A stretch of 64,000 bases of DNA. It comes from Echinarachnius parma. Taxonomy: Eukaryota; Echinodermata; Echinoidea; Clypeasteroida; Echinarachniidae. The DNA lies in the NCBI GenBank assembly GCA_037951105.1, contig JBAMJV010007123.1, forward strand, positions 124,001 to 188,000. The letters are read 5' to 3'. A model generated the notes under the pieces. It was not told the origin of the DNA. It made no database searches and saw only the letters and a list, made by a program, of their open reading frames with translations. Positions 11,020 through 21,402 of this stretch are shown piece after piece. Each line of letters starts with the position of its first letter. Position 1 is the first letter of the stretch. The position numbers were made by a program, and so were the translations under genes.

Positions 11020-12527
11020 TTGAATTGCGATATGAAAAAGTCCTGTGGTAGTGATAATATCCCTGTTAATCTATTGAAAGAAGGTGTGTATTATGTGTCA
11101 CAACCACTCTCATATATTTTTAATATGTCGTTTCAACTGGGTGTCTTTCCACGTTATATGAAGATAGCCAAAGTTAGTCCGGTGTATAAGAAAGGTACAA
11201 GAATTGACCCAGGTAATTATAGGCCTATATCGGTCTTGCCTATTTTAAGTAAAGTTTTTGAGAAGTTAGTGAATATTCGTATAGGTAAATTTTTGAGAAA
11301 ATATGATTTATTGTATGGATTTAGGGAAAAGCATAGTACAAAGTTATCGTTGATTAGTTTAATAAATCAGTTAATTCAGTTTCAAGATGAAGGTCGAGTT
11401 ACTGTAGGTGTCTTTGTTGATTTTGCTAAAGCATTTGATACAATAAATCATAATATACTCTTAGGCAAGTTAGAAAATTATGGTGTTCGAGGAACTCAAT
11501 TGAATTGGTTTCATGATTATTTGAGTGACCGTCGTCAGTTTGTGCATCATAATGGTTCAACTTCTCCCATGTCTTTAATTAAATGTGGTGTGCCCCAGGG
11601 ATCTGTTCTAGGTCCTACACTTTTTTAAATTTATATTAATGATTTACCTAGATCATCAGACTACTTTAATGTTCGACTCTTTGCTGATGACTCTAATATC
11701 TTTCATTCTTTTTTACCTAATCAAACAGATATTAATTTATTGGAAATAACTGATAACCTAAAACACATTGATCAGTGGTGTGATGCGAATAAGATTACTA
11801 TTAATATAAAGAAAACTAATTTTATGATTGTTAAGCCAAAGAGAAAAGAGTGTCGTATGGTTGGAGTTGTGAAAATTAAGAATGAGTTATTGAATGAAGT
11901 ACAAGTATCTCTTTTTGTTGGAATATATATTGATCGGCATTTGAGTTGGAATGAACATATAAATAATTTATGCTCTGTACTTCGTAGGAAAGTTGGAATT
12001 TTGTATAGACTACGACACTTTGTTCCGAAACGAGTCCTTGTATTATTATATTATTCGTTTGTTCAGTCACATTTATCTTACGGCCTTGAAGTTTGGGGAA
12101 GTGCACCTTTGATGTTAATGAATAAGATATTGATATTACAAAAAATGGCTTTGAGAGCAATTACTTATTTACTTTCAATAATAGAATGGCCTCATCATCT
12201 CCATTGTTTTATTCATTAGGTATATTGGATGTGTATAAACTGTATAAGTTGTTGGTAACAGTTTTTATTTTTAAGTTAACTCATGAACACTTACCACACT
12301 CAGTGTTTGAATATTATACCTTTTTTGAAAACTCTTATATTACAAGACAAAAGGATGGAAATATTTTGGTTAAGCCTAGGGTGAGAACAGAGCATGGAAA
12401 AACTTCAATCTCGTTTCAGGGATCAGATATTTGGAATAGTATGCCTTTAGAGATACGGAGACTTGATAGTCTCAACCTTATTAAGATAAATGTAAAAAAG
12501 TATTTATTTAGTCAATATGTCTTGTAG
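11020..12527 (+). pseudogene. LINE-C reverse transcriptase, one stop and one frameshift
   Basis: RT motifs run in order: NYRPISVLPILSKVFEKLV, VFVDFAKAFDTINHNIL (first catalytic Asp), KCGVPQGSVLGPTLF, then TAA at 11626-11628 where Leu is expected (TTA to TAA), then IYINDLP and RLFADDSNIF with the catalytic DD. After the thumb the frame shifts at about 12165-12175 and continues to 12527 with the CR1/L2-type C-terminus (GSDIWNSMPLEIRRLDSL). Two lesions make it inactive. The family is secure; placing it in CR1 or L2 needs phylogeny. Confidence 0.85.
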
Positions 12528-12579
12528 TGTTTTGTGAATTGCTACCAAACATAAAGCAATTTTTATTCTCTTGAACAGA

Positions 12580-12939
12580 TTTTACATGTTTTATATAATC
12601 TTATTAGTGTGTCCACTATTGTAAATACTTAGTGTAGAAAATAGTGTAGAATGTTATTTAATCTTGCCTTAGTCAAATGTAAGCATATCGTCTATTCATG
12701 TACATAGGGTCTTACGCCCGACTAGCAAAAGTTGCTATTTCTGTAGGGTCCTTTTACATGTTTTATATAATCTTATAGTTTAGTAGTTATTAGTGTGTCC
12801 ACTATTGTAAATACTTAGTGTAGAAAATAGTGTAGAATGTTATTTAATCTTGCCTTAGTCAAATGTAAGCATATCGTCTATTCATGTACATAGGGTCCTA
12901 CGCCCGACTAGCAAAAGTTGCTATTTCTGTAGGGTCCTT
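12580..12939. repeat. Direct duplication in the LINE-C 3' UTR
   Basis: Two copies of a segment of about 172 bp beginning ttttacatgttttatataat and ending ctgtagggtcc. The second copy has a small insertion (atagtttagtag). Each contains a short stem formed by agggtcctac and gtagggtcc around gcaaaagttgc. Confidence 0.85.
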
Positions 12940-13033
12940 TTGCCAGTTTGTTTGTCTGTCAACATTTCTTATATTCATGTATGATTGTTATATTGTTATC
13001 TTATTGGTAATAAAGTTATTCATTCATTCATTC

Positions 13034-13607
13034 AAAGATACTTCAGCTTGGTTGCCACCATGGCAACCTCTGACAATGCCTATAATTAGCTTAATTTGAT
13101 TATTGACATAATTTGCATATTCCCAGAAATCATGTAAATTTGTGTGTTTTGTGAACCCAGCAAGTGAAATCAACGAGAAATACCACTTTTCCATGGTTTT
13201 AGGGGGCAACGAATCCATTTATGATACTTATTTCGACGTATCACCTCGGCAACCCACATAAATCCAAGATGGCGGCCTTCGTCATTTTAAAGTAAATAAT
13301 GCTATTTGCTACTTTAATGGCATTTAATTTATAAAATTATGATTTGTTTACGGTAAGCAACCAACTACATTTGGGGAGCAGCCATCTTGGATTTGAGATG
13401 GTTGCCATGGTGATACAGGTAAATAAGTATCACAAATGGATCTGTTGCCCCCCTAAACCTTGGAAAAGTGGTATTACTTGTCTTTTTTACTTGCCGGGTT
13501 CCCAATATACTGGATTTGGGGGAATATGCAAATTAGGTAAAATACATAATTATGCAAATAATATGCAATGCTAGAGGTTACCACGATGGCAACTCATCTT
13601 TGATATC
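13034..13607. repeat. Diverged foldback repeat
   Basis: The left arm (gataCTTCAGCTTGGTTGCC...) and right arm (...GGCAACTCATCTTTGATATC) are imperfect inverted copies of about 200-250 bp. Paired motifs such as atttgcatattccc and ggggaatatgcaaatt, and aagtggtatt and its complement, align along the stem. The arms carry many mismatches, so the element is old. It follows the LINE-C tail directly. Confidence 0.65.
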
Positions 13608-14048
13608 TTAAATACATACTTGGAACATAACTAACAAATAATAATCCGGAATTATTGCTTATTAGGGGCTGTAGCCACTGAAAATCAATAATATTCATAA
13701 ATATGCAAATTGGGGGCAGCCATCTTGGATTTCAGAGTGTTTCCCATACAGCACTTACAAACGAGCACTGGAAATGGAATCCTTGCCCCAAAATACTCTA
13801 GAATACTAGTTTTTATCAATATTGTACTATTCCTAAATAGCAAATGACCCCTGACCTTATTTCACAAATATGCAAATTAGCTAATTATCTTTAAAATCGC
13901 CAAAATTCACCCTGGGACCAAAAATAAAAAATGGAAACATCACTTTTTCTCATCAGTAATGTATTTAGACCAAATTAAAAACTGTTTCCAAGATTATAGC
14001 AACAAATTTCACAACATTTATGTGTACTACATTAGGGGATATAATAAG
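13608..14048. other. AT-rich non-coding stretch
   Basis: No gene seen. The motifs aatatgcaaattggggg and gcagccatcttggattt recur here and in the foldback to the left, so this is probably more of the same decayed repeat family. Confidence 0.5.
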
Positions 14049-14411
14049 TGCTCAGATTGGCCAGACGACGAGAGAGAACGTAAGTGACGTAATTTCTCGC
14101 CTAAATGACGTCATTTCTTCTAGTAGGGGCCACAAATATGGGTGTTCACTGCAGTTTAGGGTACAATTGTTTTACTTGGCATACAAACTCCTTGGATCAA
14201 AAGAAGAAAATTTATCCAAAGAGACACTCTGTATCAATTATGGAAATTAGGCCTAATTTGCATAGATACAGAGTGTCTCTTTTGACGAATTTTCTTCTTT
14301 TGATCCAAGGAGTATGTATGCCAAGTAAAACAATCGTACCCCAAAATGCAGTCATGGACCCCTTAACCCCCCACTACTCGTCGTCCTCAGGTTTGCGAAA
14401 AGTCCGTGTTG
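14049..14411. repeat. Foldback repeat, copy D2
   Basis: Near-identical to 9250-9613, including the outer flanks (tgctcagattggccagacg on the left, gcgaaaagtccgt on the right). With B1-C1-D1-B2-C2 to the left, it completes the second copy of a B-C-D block interrupted by LINE-C and the 13034-14048 sequence. Confidence 0.82.
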
Positions 14412-14632
14412 TCTAGGGGAGAGAAATAATTCGAAATCGTTGTCAGAAGGGAGGTCTACGTCGTTGTCGCTAGCGTTGGCCGCCATTTTAGACAAAGCCT
14501 AAAATGGCGGGAAAAACTAAAATTACTCTACGTGCAGTGCGATATATATAAATAAGCCCACTAATATGTTTGCTTACCCTTTTTACAGCGGTGCCATAAT
14601 ATTCCACAATTCGTTATCCAATAAACCAGATA
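14412..14632. other. Non-coding spacer with a short minus-strand frame
   Basis: A minus-strand ATG at 14484-14486 opens a 44-codon frame rich in Asp and Asn that runs into the D2 repeat. It has no recognisable domain and no second exon, so I do not call it a gene. Nothing else is visible here. Confidence 0.4.
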
Positions 14633-14888
14633 AAGGTAGACATGGGCACTCTTGGGGTGTTCATGTGCACCTTTGAAAGTGTGCTCATGTACACCCATGT
14701 TAAGGGTGCACATGTGCACCTTTAGGCTACCAAAATATGGGCCAAGACCGTGCACCCTATAAGGTAGACATGGGCACTCTTGGGGTGTTCGTATGCAGCT
14801 TTTCAAGGGTGCTCATGTACATCCTTGTTAAGGGGTGCACATGTGCACCTTTAGGCTACCAAAATATGGGACAAGATCGTGCACCCCT
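14633..14888. repeat. 128-bp tandem repeat, two copies
   Basis: Both copies begin aaggtagacatgggcactct (14633 and 14761) and run to gatcgtgcacccc or gaccgtgcaccc. They contain several gtgcacatgtgcac palindromes, so the region can form cruciforms or hairpins. A partial third unit (aggggtgcacaattagg) trails to about 14930. Confidence 0.85.
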
Positions 14889-15035
14889 AGGGGTGCACAA
14901 TTAGGGGTGTGCACAATTGCACTCCTATTTCTTAGTGTGTACATCTACATATTGATAGCTGGATAAATGTTATTCACACACATACTAGATGGATACATGA
15001 TTCAAATAATATAAATTCAACCTCAAATTTCATTC

Positions 15036-15107
15036 GGTAAAAGTGGCAAGGCACAACTAAGGTTGGACTCGAGAACCTCTTGGTAAGCGTTCGAATCCCA
15101 GCAGGGT
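15036..15107 (+). repeat. tRNA-Ser-like SINE head, unit 1
   Basis: An A-box-like gtggcaaggcacaac, an anticodon-arm-like ttggactcgaga and a B box gttcgaatccc lie at tRNA-like spacing. Reading the loop as CTCGAGA puts CGA in the anticodon position. The T stem does not pair well, so this is a derived pol III head and not a working tRNA. Confidence 0.65.
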
Positions 15108-15669
15108 ATGTATTTTTCTTTTTTTCCCTCTTCCGTGTTTAATTTGCATTATTTATTCCTTCCTTTCATGATATGATCTGTAAACACATTACTACAACTA
15201 AATTCATGCATCCTTGCTCCTTTATATATCAAAAAGAATAAAAACTTTATTTTATGGTCTACCAACCACATGCAGTTCTGCCTCAATATCGTTTAATACA
15301 TGTATTTATTTTTCTTTTATTGATAAAGTCATTTGGTGAGTCTTGGTAATTATTGTGACGTCTTGGAAAATTGCGCGTTCCCATGATAGAGCTTGGGGAG
15401 CGAATCTCAATAAACAAATCGGCTAGGCTCGCAAAACGTTTTTCGTTTTAAGATTTAATTTTCCGTGTTGCCAAGTGCAAAATAATTCGTGACGATAATA
15501 GGCGATTGTCAATCGGACCGTTGAATAGTGATCGATTCATCCATGTAATATACTGCCTTCTACATCTTACATCTAAATATAGATAGCTGGATAAATGTAA
15601 TTCGCACACACAAACATAAAAGAGGGATGCATGATTCAAATAATATAATTTCAACCTCAAATTTCGTTC

Positions 15670-15740
15670 GGTAAATATGGCAAGGCGCAACTCAAGTCCG
15701 TCTCGAGATTTTCTTAGTGAAGTTTCGAATCCCACAGGGT
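15670..15740 (+). repeat. tRNA-Ser-like SINE head, unit 2 (diverged)
   Basis: The A-box-like tggcaaggcgcaac and the B box tttcgaatccc are present. The anticodon region has drifted (gtccgtctcgagat). Same position in the unit as 15036-15107. Confidence 0.6.
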
Positions 15741-16288
15741 ATGTATGTATTTTTCTTTTTTCTCTTCCTTGTTTATTTTGTATTTATCTATTGCTCCATA
15801 TTTAATATGATCTGCAAAAATATTACAACAACTAGCTTTGTGCATCCTCGCTACTTTATACATAATAGGAATGAAACTTTATTTTATGGACCACCAACCA
15901 AATGCAGTTTTGCATCATATCGTTGAATACATGTATTCCTTTTAACAAAAAATAGATATAGACATTTGAAGTGTCTTGTAGACTATTGTGACGTCTTGGA
16001 AAATTGCGCGTTGCCATGATAGAGCTCGGGGAGCGAATCGCAATAAACAAATCGGCAAGGCTCGCAAAACGTTCTTCGTTTTAAGATTTATTTCTCCGTG
16101 TTGCCAAGTGCAAAACAATTCGTGACGATAATAGGCGATTGTCAATCGGAACGTGGAATAGTGTTCGATTCATTAAAATGTCCTCTACATCATACATATA
16201 AATATTGATAGCTGGATAAATGTTATTCACACACATACTAGATGGATACATGATTCAAATAATATAAATTCAACCTCAAATTTCGTTA

Positions 16289-16360
16289 GGTAAAAGTGGC
16301 AAGGCGCAACTAAGGTTGGACTCGAGATCCTCTTGGTAAGCGTTCGAATCCCAGTAGGGT
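16289..16360 (+). repeat. tRNA-Ser-like SINE head, unit 3
   Basis: The best preserved copy: gtggcaaggcgcaac, then ttggactcgagatcc, in which GGA and TCC close a 7-nt loop CTCGAGA, then the B box gttcgaatccc. Confidence 0.68.
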
Positions 16361-16908
16361 ATGTATTTTTCTTTTGTTTTCTCTTCCGTGTTTAATTTGT
16401 ATTATTTATTCCTTCCTTACATAATATGATCTGCAAACACATTACTACAACTAAATTCATGCATCCTTGCTCCTTTATATATCAAAAAGAATAACAACTT
16501 TATTGTATGGACTACCAACCACATGCAGTTCTGCCTCAATATCGTTTAATACCTGTATTTATTTTTCTTTTATTGATATAGACATTTGGTCAGTCTTGGT
16601 AATTATTGTGACGTCTAGGAAAATTGCGCGTTGCCATGATAGAGCTCGGGGAGCGAATCGCAATAAACAAATCGGCAAGGCTCGCAAAACGTTCTTCGTT
16701 TTAAGATTTATTTCTCCGAGTTGCCAAGTGCAAAACAATTCGTGACGATAATAGGCGATTGTCAATCGGAACGTGGAATAGTGTTCGATTCATTCAAATG
16801 TCCTCTACATCATACATCTACATATTGATAGCTGGATAAATGTTATTCACACACATACTAGATGGATACATGATTCAAATAATATAAATTCAACCTCAAA
16901 TTTGGTTC

Positions 16909-16972
16909 GGTAAAAGTGGCAAGGCGCAACTAAGGTTGGACTCGAGAACCTCTTGGTAAGCGTTCGAATCCC
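16909..16972 (+). repeat. tRNA-Ser-like SINE head, unit 4, cut at the B box
   Basis: Matches the other heads up to cgttcgaatccc, after which an inserted palindromic sequence begins at 16973. About 46 bp of the unit beyond the B box is missing compared with unit 3, so the insertion came with a deletion. Confidence 0.65.
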
Positions 16973-17092
16973 CGCTTCGGGTAATAATCATTTTGAGCCC
17001 ACCTCGGTAATAGTATACAACTAACGAATGGGCTTCTTGTGATAGTCAAATCTATTACCGAGGTGGGCTCAAAATGATTATTACCCGAAGCG
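16973..17092. repeat. Perfect 41-bp inverted repeat with 38-nt loop
   Basis: 16973-17013 and 17052-17092 are exact reverse complements (cgcttcgggtaataatcatt... against ...aatgattattacccgaagcg). The 38-nt loop (17014-17051) recurs, inverted and exact, at 17728-17765. Confidence 0.9.
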
Positions 17093-17765
17093 TAGCTGAG
17101 GGTAATAGTCATTTTGAGACCACCGAGGTAATAGATTGCCTATCAAAATCAAGCACATTCGTTAGTTGTTTTATATCACTCATCAATATCAGTGATTGTG
17201 TTCAGCTTATAGCAAAATAAGTGATAATCTCTGAATATTTAATAAAATCGCTTGTAAATTTTGATATAAAAATCAATCGACATTAAAGAAGCCAGTATGA
17301 GCCTCCAGAACCACGGCGCATCTAATACGCTTAAAGTCATTGTTATTTTGCGCACACAATCACAAAGACGCAAAACTGAGTGCGCACCAACGCGCTGGCA
17401 GTTGCGCACATACGCGATGAATGCGTGCTAGCGCTCCCACGGATGTGCTTATTGGCTGTCTTGGCGTTCTTCTTCCCGGCCAGGGTGTTAGTTTTTACCA
17501 GCAATGTCAATCACGTGACTAGAACGTGTGCGCCATAGAGTACTGCACAAATTTGATCGCGTGTGCATTTTGCTTAAACACATGATCTATGGGACGAACG
17601 CGTAACGAACTTTTAGTGTTAATTTTTGCCATCAAGCCCGGTCACGTGATTGCGCGGGGATTGCGCGTGTTGTCCAAAACTATCATTTGTCAAATACAAT
17701 GGTAAAACGATCTCATGAGGGATATAAATTTGACTATCACAAGAAGCCCATTCGTTAGTTGTATA
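17014..17765. mobile_element. 752-bp foldback/MITE-like element with perfect 38-bp terminal inverted repeats
   Basis: The termini tatacaactaacgaatggg... and ...cccattcgttagttgtata are exact inverted copies over 38 bp. The interior (about 17093-17727) has no ORF of note and contains a diverged direct copy of the stem (gggtaatagtcattttgag at about 17100). It lies inside unit 4 of the SINE-like array. TA at each end would fit a TA target duplication, but part of the host unit is deleted, so the insertion was not clean. Confidence 0.7.
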
Positions 17766-18760
17766 TTATTTATTCCTTCCTTACATAATAGTATCTGCAA
17801 ACACATTACTACAACTAAATTCATGCATCCTTGCTCCTTTATATATCAAAAAGAATAAAAACTTTAATTTATGGACTTCCAACCACATGCAGTTCGGTCT
17901 CAATATCGTTTAATACATGTATTTATTTTTCTTTTATTGATATACACATTTGGTGAGTCTTGGTAATTATTGTGACGTCTTGGAAAATTGCGCGTTCCCA
18001 TGATAGAGCTTGTGGAGCGAATCGCAATAAACAAATCGGCTAGGCTCGCAAAACGTTTTTCGTTTAAAGATTTAATTCTCCGTGTTGCCAAGTATAAAAT
18101 AATTCGTGACGATAACAGGCGATTGTCAATCGGAACCTTGAATAGTGATCGATTCATCCATGTAATATACTGCCCTCTACATCTTACATCTACATATTGA
18201 TAGCTGGATAAATGTAATTCGCACACACACACATACTAGAGGGATACATGATTCAAATAATATAATTTCAACCTTAATTTCGATCGGTATCCAGCTATCA
18301 ATATGTAGGTGTAAGATGTAGAGGGCAGTATATGGATGAATCGATTACTATTCAACGTTCCGATTGACAATCGCCTATTATCGTCACGAATTATTTTGCA
18401 CTTGGCAACACGGAGAATTAAATCTTTAAACGAAAAACGTTTTGCGAGCCTTGCCGATTTGTTTATTGCGATTCGTTCCCCAAGCTCTATCAATGGAACG
18501 CGCAATTTTTCAAGACGTCACAATAATTACCAAGACTCACCAAATGTCTATATCAATAAAAAAGAAAAAGAAATACATGTATTAAACGATATTGAGGCAG
18601 AACTGCATTTGGTTGGTAGTCCATAACATAATTTTTTTAAATTCTTTTTAATATATAAAGGAGCAAGGATGCATGAATTTAGTTGTAGTAATGTGTTTGC
18701 AGATCATATTATGTAAGGAAGATCAAAATAATACAGATTAAACACGGAAGAGAAAAAAAG

Positions 18761-18806
18761 AGGATCTCGAGTCCAACCTTATTTGCGCTTAGCCACTTTT
18801 ACCGAA
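18761..18806 (-). repeat. tRNA-Ser-like SINE head, inverted unit, B box lost
   Basis: On the minus strand, gtggctaagcgcaaat followed by aaggttggactcgagatcc is preserved, but the B box is replaced by an A/G-rich run. Confidence 0.55.
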
Positions 18807-19024
18807 CGAGATTTGAGGTTGAAATTATATTATTTCAATCATGTATCCCTCTAGTATGTGTGTGTGTGTGTGCGAATTACATTTATCCAGCTATCAATAT
18901 ATAGATGTAAGATGTAGAGGGCAGTATTTTACATGAATAAATCGAACACTATTCCACGTTCCGATTGACAATCGCCTATTATAGTCACGAATTGTTTTGT
19001 ACTTGGCAACACGGAGAAATAGAT

Positions 19025-19852
19025 AAAGGGGCAGTTGAGTTTTGGTATAGAGAGTACAGGTATTGATCAAACTGAATTTTAGTAACCAAAGCCTGCACCA
19101 TTACATTACAAACTAATAGTTATAACTCCACCATGCTCAAAAGGTATACAAAATTACAAACGTCTGTGTATTAAAAAGCCTGTTATCATTTAAAAAAAAA
19201 GAGCCGTTAAAGGAACTTAGTAGCATTGTCCATATCCTCAAAATCAAATTGAAATTCTAGCAGTTCCCTCATACCTAGTTGTATTCGTATTAAAAATAAA
19301 AGCATGGGACAAGTTTCGGTTTTTCAAATTTCCCCTTCGTTAAAAAGATATTTACGATTGAAGTGTTCAGATGTTAAATTATCCACTGGACCGTCAAAAC
19401 CGTGTACAAAGCGAGTGCAATGAGTTAGTGAATATCACTTTGCATTTTTGCTCAATCCTCGGCCATATAGCGTCCATTTAACTTGAAATTAACTTTCACA
19501 CAACACCCGGTGGACATATCAGATAACAACAATATACATTATCAACCACTCATCACTTTTTGCTCTCGTACGCATGTCAACAAAGTTACTTGATCCCTTT
19601 AAAACTCAAAAGGGCGCTCTCGAAAAACCAATTGGTTTCAACCAGTTTTAAATGAAAAATTGTGCATGTGATGTTTTGTTAAATTAATGATTAAATTGAG
19701 ACATCATCAAAAACATCTTTTGTACATTATTGAAAAGCGTAAGCATTTTTTTTGTATTATGTCATTCAAATTTGACACTCAGTTTTTCATTACCTCACAA
19801 ACAATTTATTTTGTGCAGCGCCCTCTAAACCAAAACTCAACTATCCCTTTAA
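19025..19852. mobile_element. MITE family 1, copy with a nested MITE
   Basis: The ends aaggggcagttgagttttggt and accaaaactcaactatccctt are inverted copies. The outer parts (19025-19206 and 19603-19852) match the uninterrupted relative at 63041-63582. The inner 19207-19602 is a separate element. No transposase is present. It lies just downstream of the receptor gene's last exon. Confidence 0.8.
19207..19602. mobile_element. MITE family 2, nested in family 1
   Basis: It begins ttaaaggaacttagtag and ends cttgatccctttaa. The related element at 63041-63582 lacks this segment at the equivalent point (gagccattcaaac), which acts as an empty site. A second, inverted copy is the one split at 59955-60066 and 62303-62568. 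Confidence 0.78.
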
Positions 19853-19887
19853 GGGCTGCAATTGTTTTTCTGAGTGACAAACGTTTT

Positions 19888-19960
19888 CGGTTTGGCATCG
19901 AACCGACGACCTCCGCATTGAAAGAAGAAGGCCCGAACCAATATACCACGATTGATTCAG
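19888..19960 (-). repeat. tRNA-derived SINE remnant
   Basis: On the minus strand, an A-box-like gtggtatattggttcggg is followed about 30 nt later by a B box ggttcgatgcc. The flanks carry no tRNA acceptor stem pairing that I can see, so it is a SINE head or tRNA-like relic. Confidence 0.45.
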
Positions 19961-20363
19961 TCTAGAAAAAAAATAGTTTTGTGCATATTCTTGTATATAA
20001 AATAAGTGGGCAAAAACACTTTTAAGCGAATATTGTGCTGTCCATAACTATTCGAGGAGAGGGCGACTTTGAGTGCTTGAAACATGAACAGAACTGAGAA
20101 TCATCATCATCGTCATCATAATAACAATCATAAGTATCATCTTCAAAGTCATATTATATTTGTACGTATGGCTATAATACAAACATTCGGTATCTCGGCC
20201 ACCGCGATCTCTCAATCCTTCGGTAATAAACTGGGTTTTATCCACCACAAAATGTCTGCTTTTAACATGTCTTGTGTAATTACTATACTGCGATTTGACA
20301 TGCTAAATGGTGTAATTTAGAGAGACTGAGTAACTGATGACTGAAAATTAAAGTTTGTACATT
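19961..20363. other. Region 3' of the receptor's stop codon
   Basis: Probably 3' UTR and downstream sequence of the minus-strand receptor. It holds a short atcatcatcatcgtcatc run at about 20100. I found no convincing AATAAA on the minus strand close to the stop, so the 3' end is undefined. Confidence 0.4.
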
Positions 20364-20708
20364 TCACAATTGCGAGTGGTCGAAGGAAGAGAGCGTTTTA
20401 GAGAACTGCTGGTCAGAGGTCGATGTGCCTGTCATCAGCGTCATGGATGTCGACTTCCTGTCGCTGCGTCTTTTCCAGAACATATCTATGGAAGAGGGCG
20501 GTCTTGTGGAATTGCTATGCTGACGATGACAGCAGCAGCAGGGGACGGCCCTCCACAGGAGATAGACACGCCTGTTGGCCACGAAGGCGAGACAGATGTA
20601 GACGCCCTGGAGAGAGTTGAGCGTGATGAAGACATACCAGAGGGCTTTCACCCCAGAGAAAGCAGCCACAAATCCAAAGAGCCACGTGAACCCCAGGAGT
20701 GTTGAGAT
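20364..20708 (-). CDS. Receptor exon 3: TM6, TM7 and cytoplasmic tail
   Basis: The exon starts after TTTTTTCATTAATGACAG at 20708 and ends with TGA at 20364-20366 (residues 892-1005). ISTLLGFTWLFGFVAAFSG is a textbook secretin/adhesion-class TM6, and WYVFITLNSLQGVYICLAF is TM7 with the class-typical NSLQGV. Spliced to exon 2 it restores LRIYLK-ISTLLGFTWLFGF without a gap, which is strong support for the junction. The tail (VNRR-like basic start, a CCCC cluster that could be palmitoylated, then Ser/Thr-rich sequence ending DHSQL) is about 60 residues and may be phosphorylated. Confidence 0.85.
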   Translation of the reverse strand: MSTLLGFTWLFGFVAAFSGVKALWYVFITLNSLQGVYICLAFVANRRVYLLWRAVPCCCCHRQHSNSTRPPSSIDMFWKRRSDRKSTSMTLMTGTSTSDQQFSKTLSSFDHSQL

Positions 20709-21046
20709 CTGTCATTAATGAAAAAATAGGTCGGTTTACTTCTCATTACCCGTAGAAGACCAAGCCCGAAATACTTTGAAATGACGGACTTGATCTATGG
20801 AAATACGTTATTCATCAAAATCATATCGTTTCAAATGGGATGATACAATGTGGTATACCTACATCAAAGGTAAAAAGTAAAATTTTACATTTACTAAATT
20901 ATATATTTTCTAAAAAAAGAAGAGAAGTGAGGGACACGTTTGGGTCAAGAAAGGAATATTATGTATACAGAGGGGGCATCATCGAGTGGGATCCTACATT
21001 GTATTAAGAATTATAAATAACAATAACCCAACATCTGAGTAGACTG

Positions 21047-21395
21047 CGCTTAAAGGGATAGTTCAGTTTTTGTATAGAGGGCGCTTCATGAAATATCTTT
21101 TGTTAAACTGTGTTAAACTGGCAAGAGCATACAGTTTTAATAACAGAATCAAATTTTATCAAAATATTTTATCAAGAAATAGCTGATATGTCCATAAGTA
21201 TATCAAATTTGAAACCATGTTTAGAAAATCTATAAAAAAGTTTTTTTGTATGGTTTTTGATTATCTCTCTATTGAATAATATTTTTTTAAACTAAACATC
21301 AAATTCATATTTGCCGATACAAAAAATGGTTGAAATTTGAGGTGTCTGGAGGGCGCCCTCTTGTGTAAACAGCTCTGTGTAACTTAATGGCGTAT
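21047..21395. mobile_element. MITE fragment with AAAGGGATAGTT end
   Basis: It starts ttaaagggatagttcagttt like MITE family 1 and contains agggcgccctc, shared with about 62800. The right end is lost where the LINE remnant begins. Confidence 0.6.
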
Positions 21396-21402
21396 GCACT
21401 TT

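Larger units (their letters stand above)
11012..13034 (+). mobile_element. 5'-truncated CR1/L2-like LINE (LINE-C)
   Basis: A truncated LINE begins directly after the CA array, inside the RT N-terminal region (KSCGSDNIPVNLLKEG), so the endonuclease and ORF1 are absent. It ends in aataaagttattcattcattcattc, a short (ATTC)n tail typical of CR1/L2-group 3' ends. The 3' UTR (12528-13034) contains a direct duplication of about 172 bp (12580-12751 and 12752-12939). No clear target-site duplication could be found. Confidence 0.85.
14940..19026. repeat. Array of ~625-bp units with tRNA-Ser-like heads, partly inverted
   Basis: Forward units start at atattgatagctggataaat near 14944, 15572, 16199 and 16819 (periods of about 628, 627 and 620 bp), with a partial unit at 18192. 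Each holds a tRNA-like head followed by a shared body that includes tgacgtcttggaaaattgcg and gattgtcaatcgga. At about 18289 the array flips: 18289-19026 is the same unit in reverse, giving a head-to-head palindrome around gatcggtatccagctatc. Unit 4 is interrupted at 16973-17765. A SINE-derived satellite is the simplest reading. Conserved short frames on both strands reflect unit similarity, not coding. Confidence 0.85.

Noticed and set aside
14352..14486. Minus-strand 44-codon frame beginning MAANASDNDVDLPSDN
   Set aside because: It runs into a foldback repeat, has no splice partner or domain, and cannot be supported as a gene.
15036..16972. Functional tRNA-Ser genes
   Set aside because: A and B boxes are recognisable, but the T stem and acceptor stem do not pair, and the copies are embedded in a repeat unit.
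15448..18626. Recurring short frames (KSARLAKRFSFKDLILRVA type) in the SINE-like units
   Set aside because: They occur on both strands because the unit is repeated in both orientations; lengths vary and there is no start or domain conservation.
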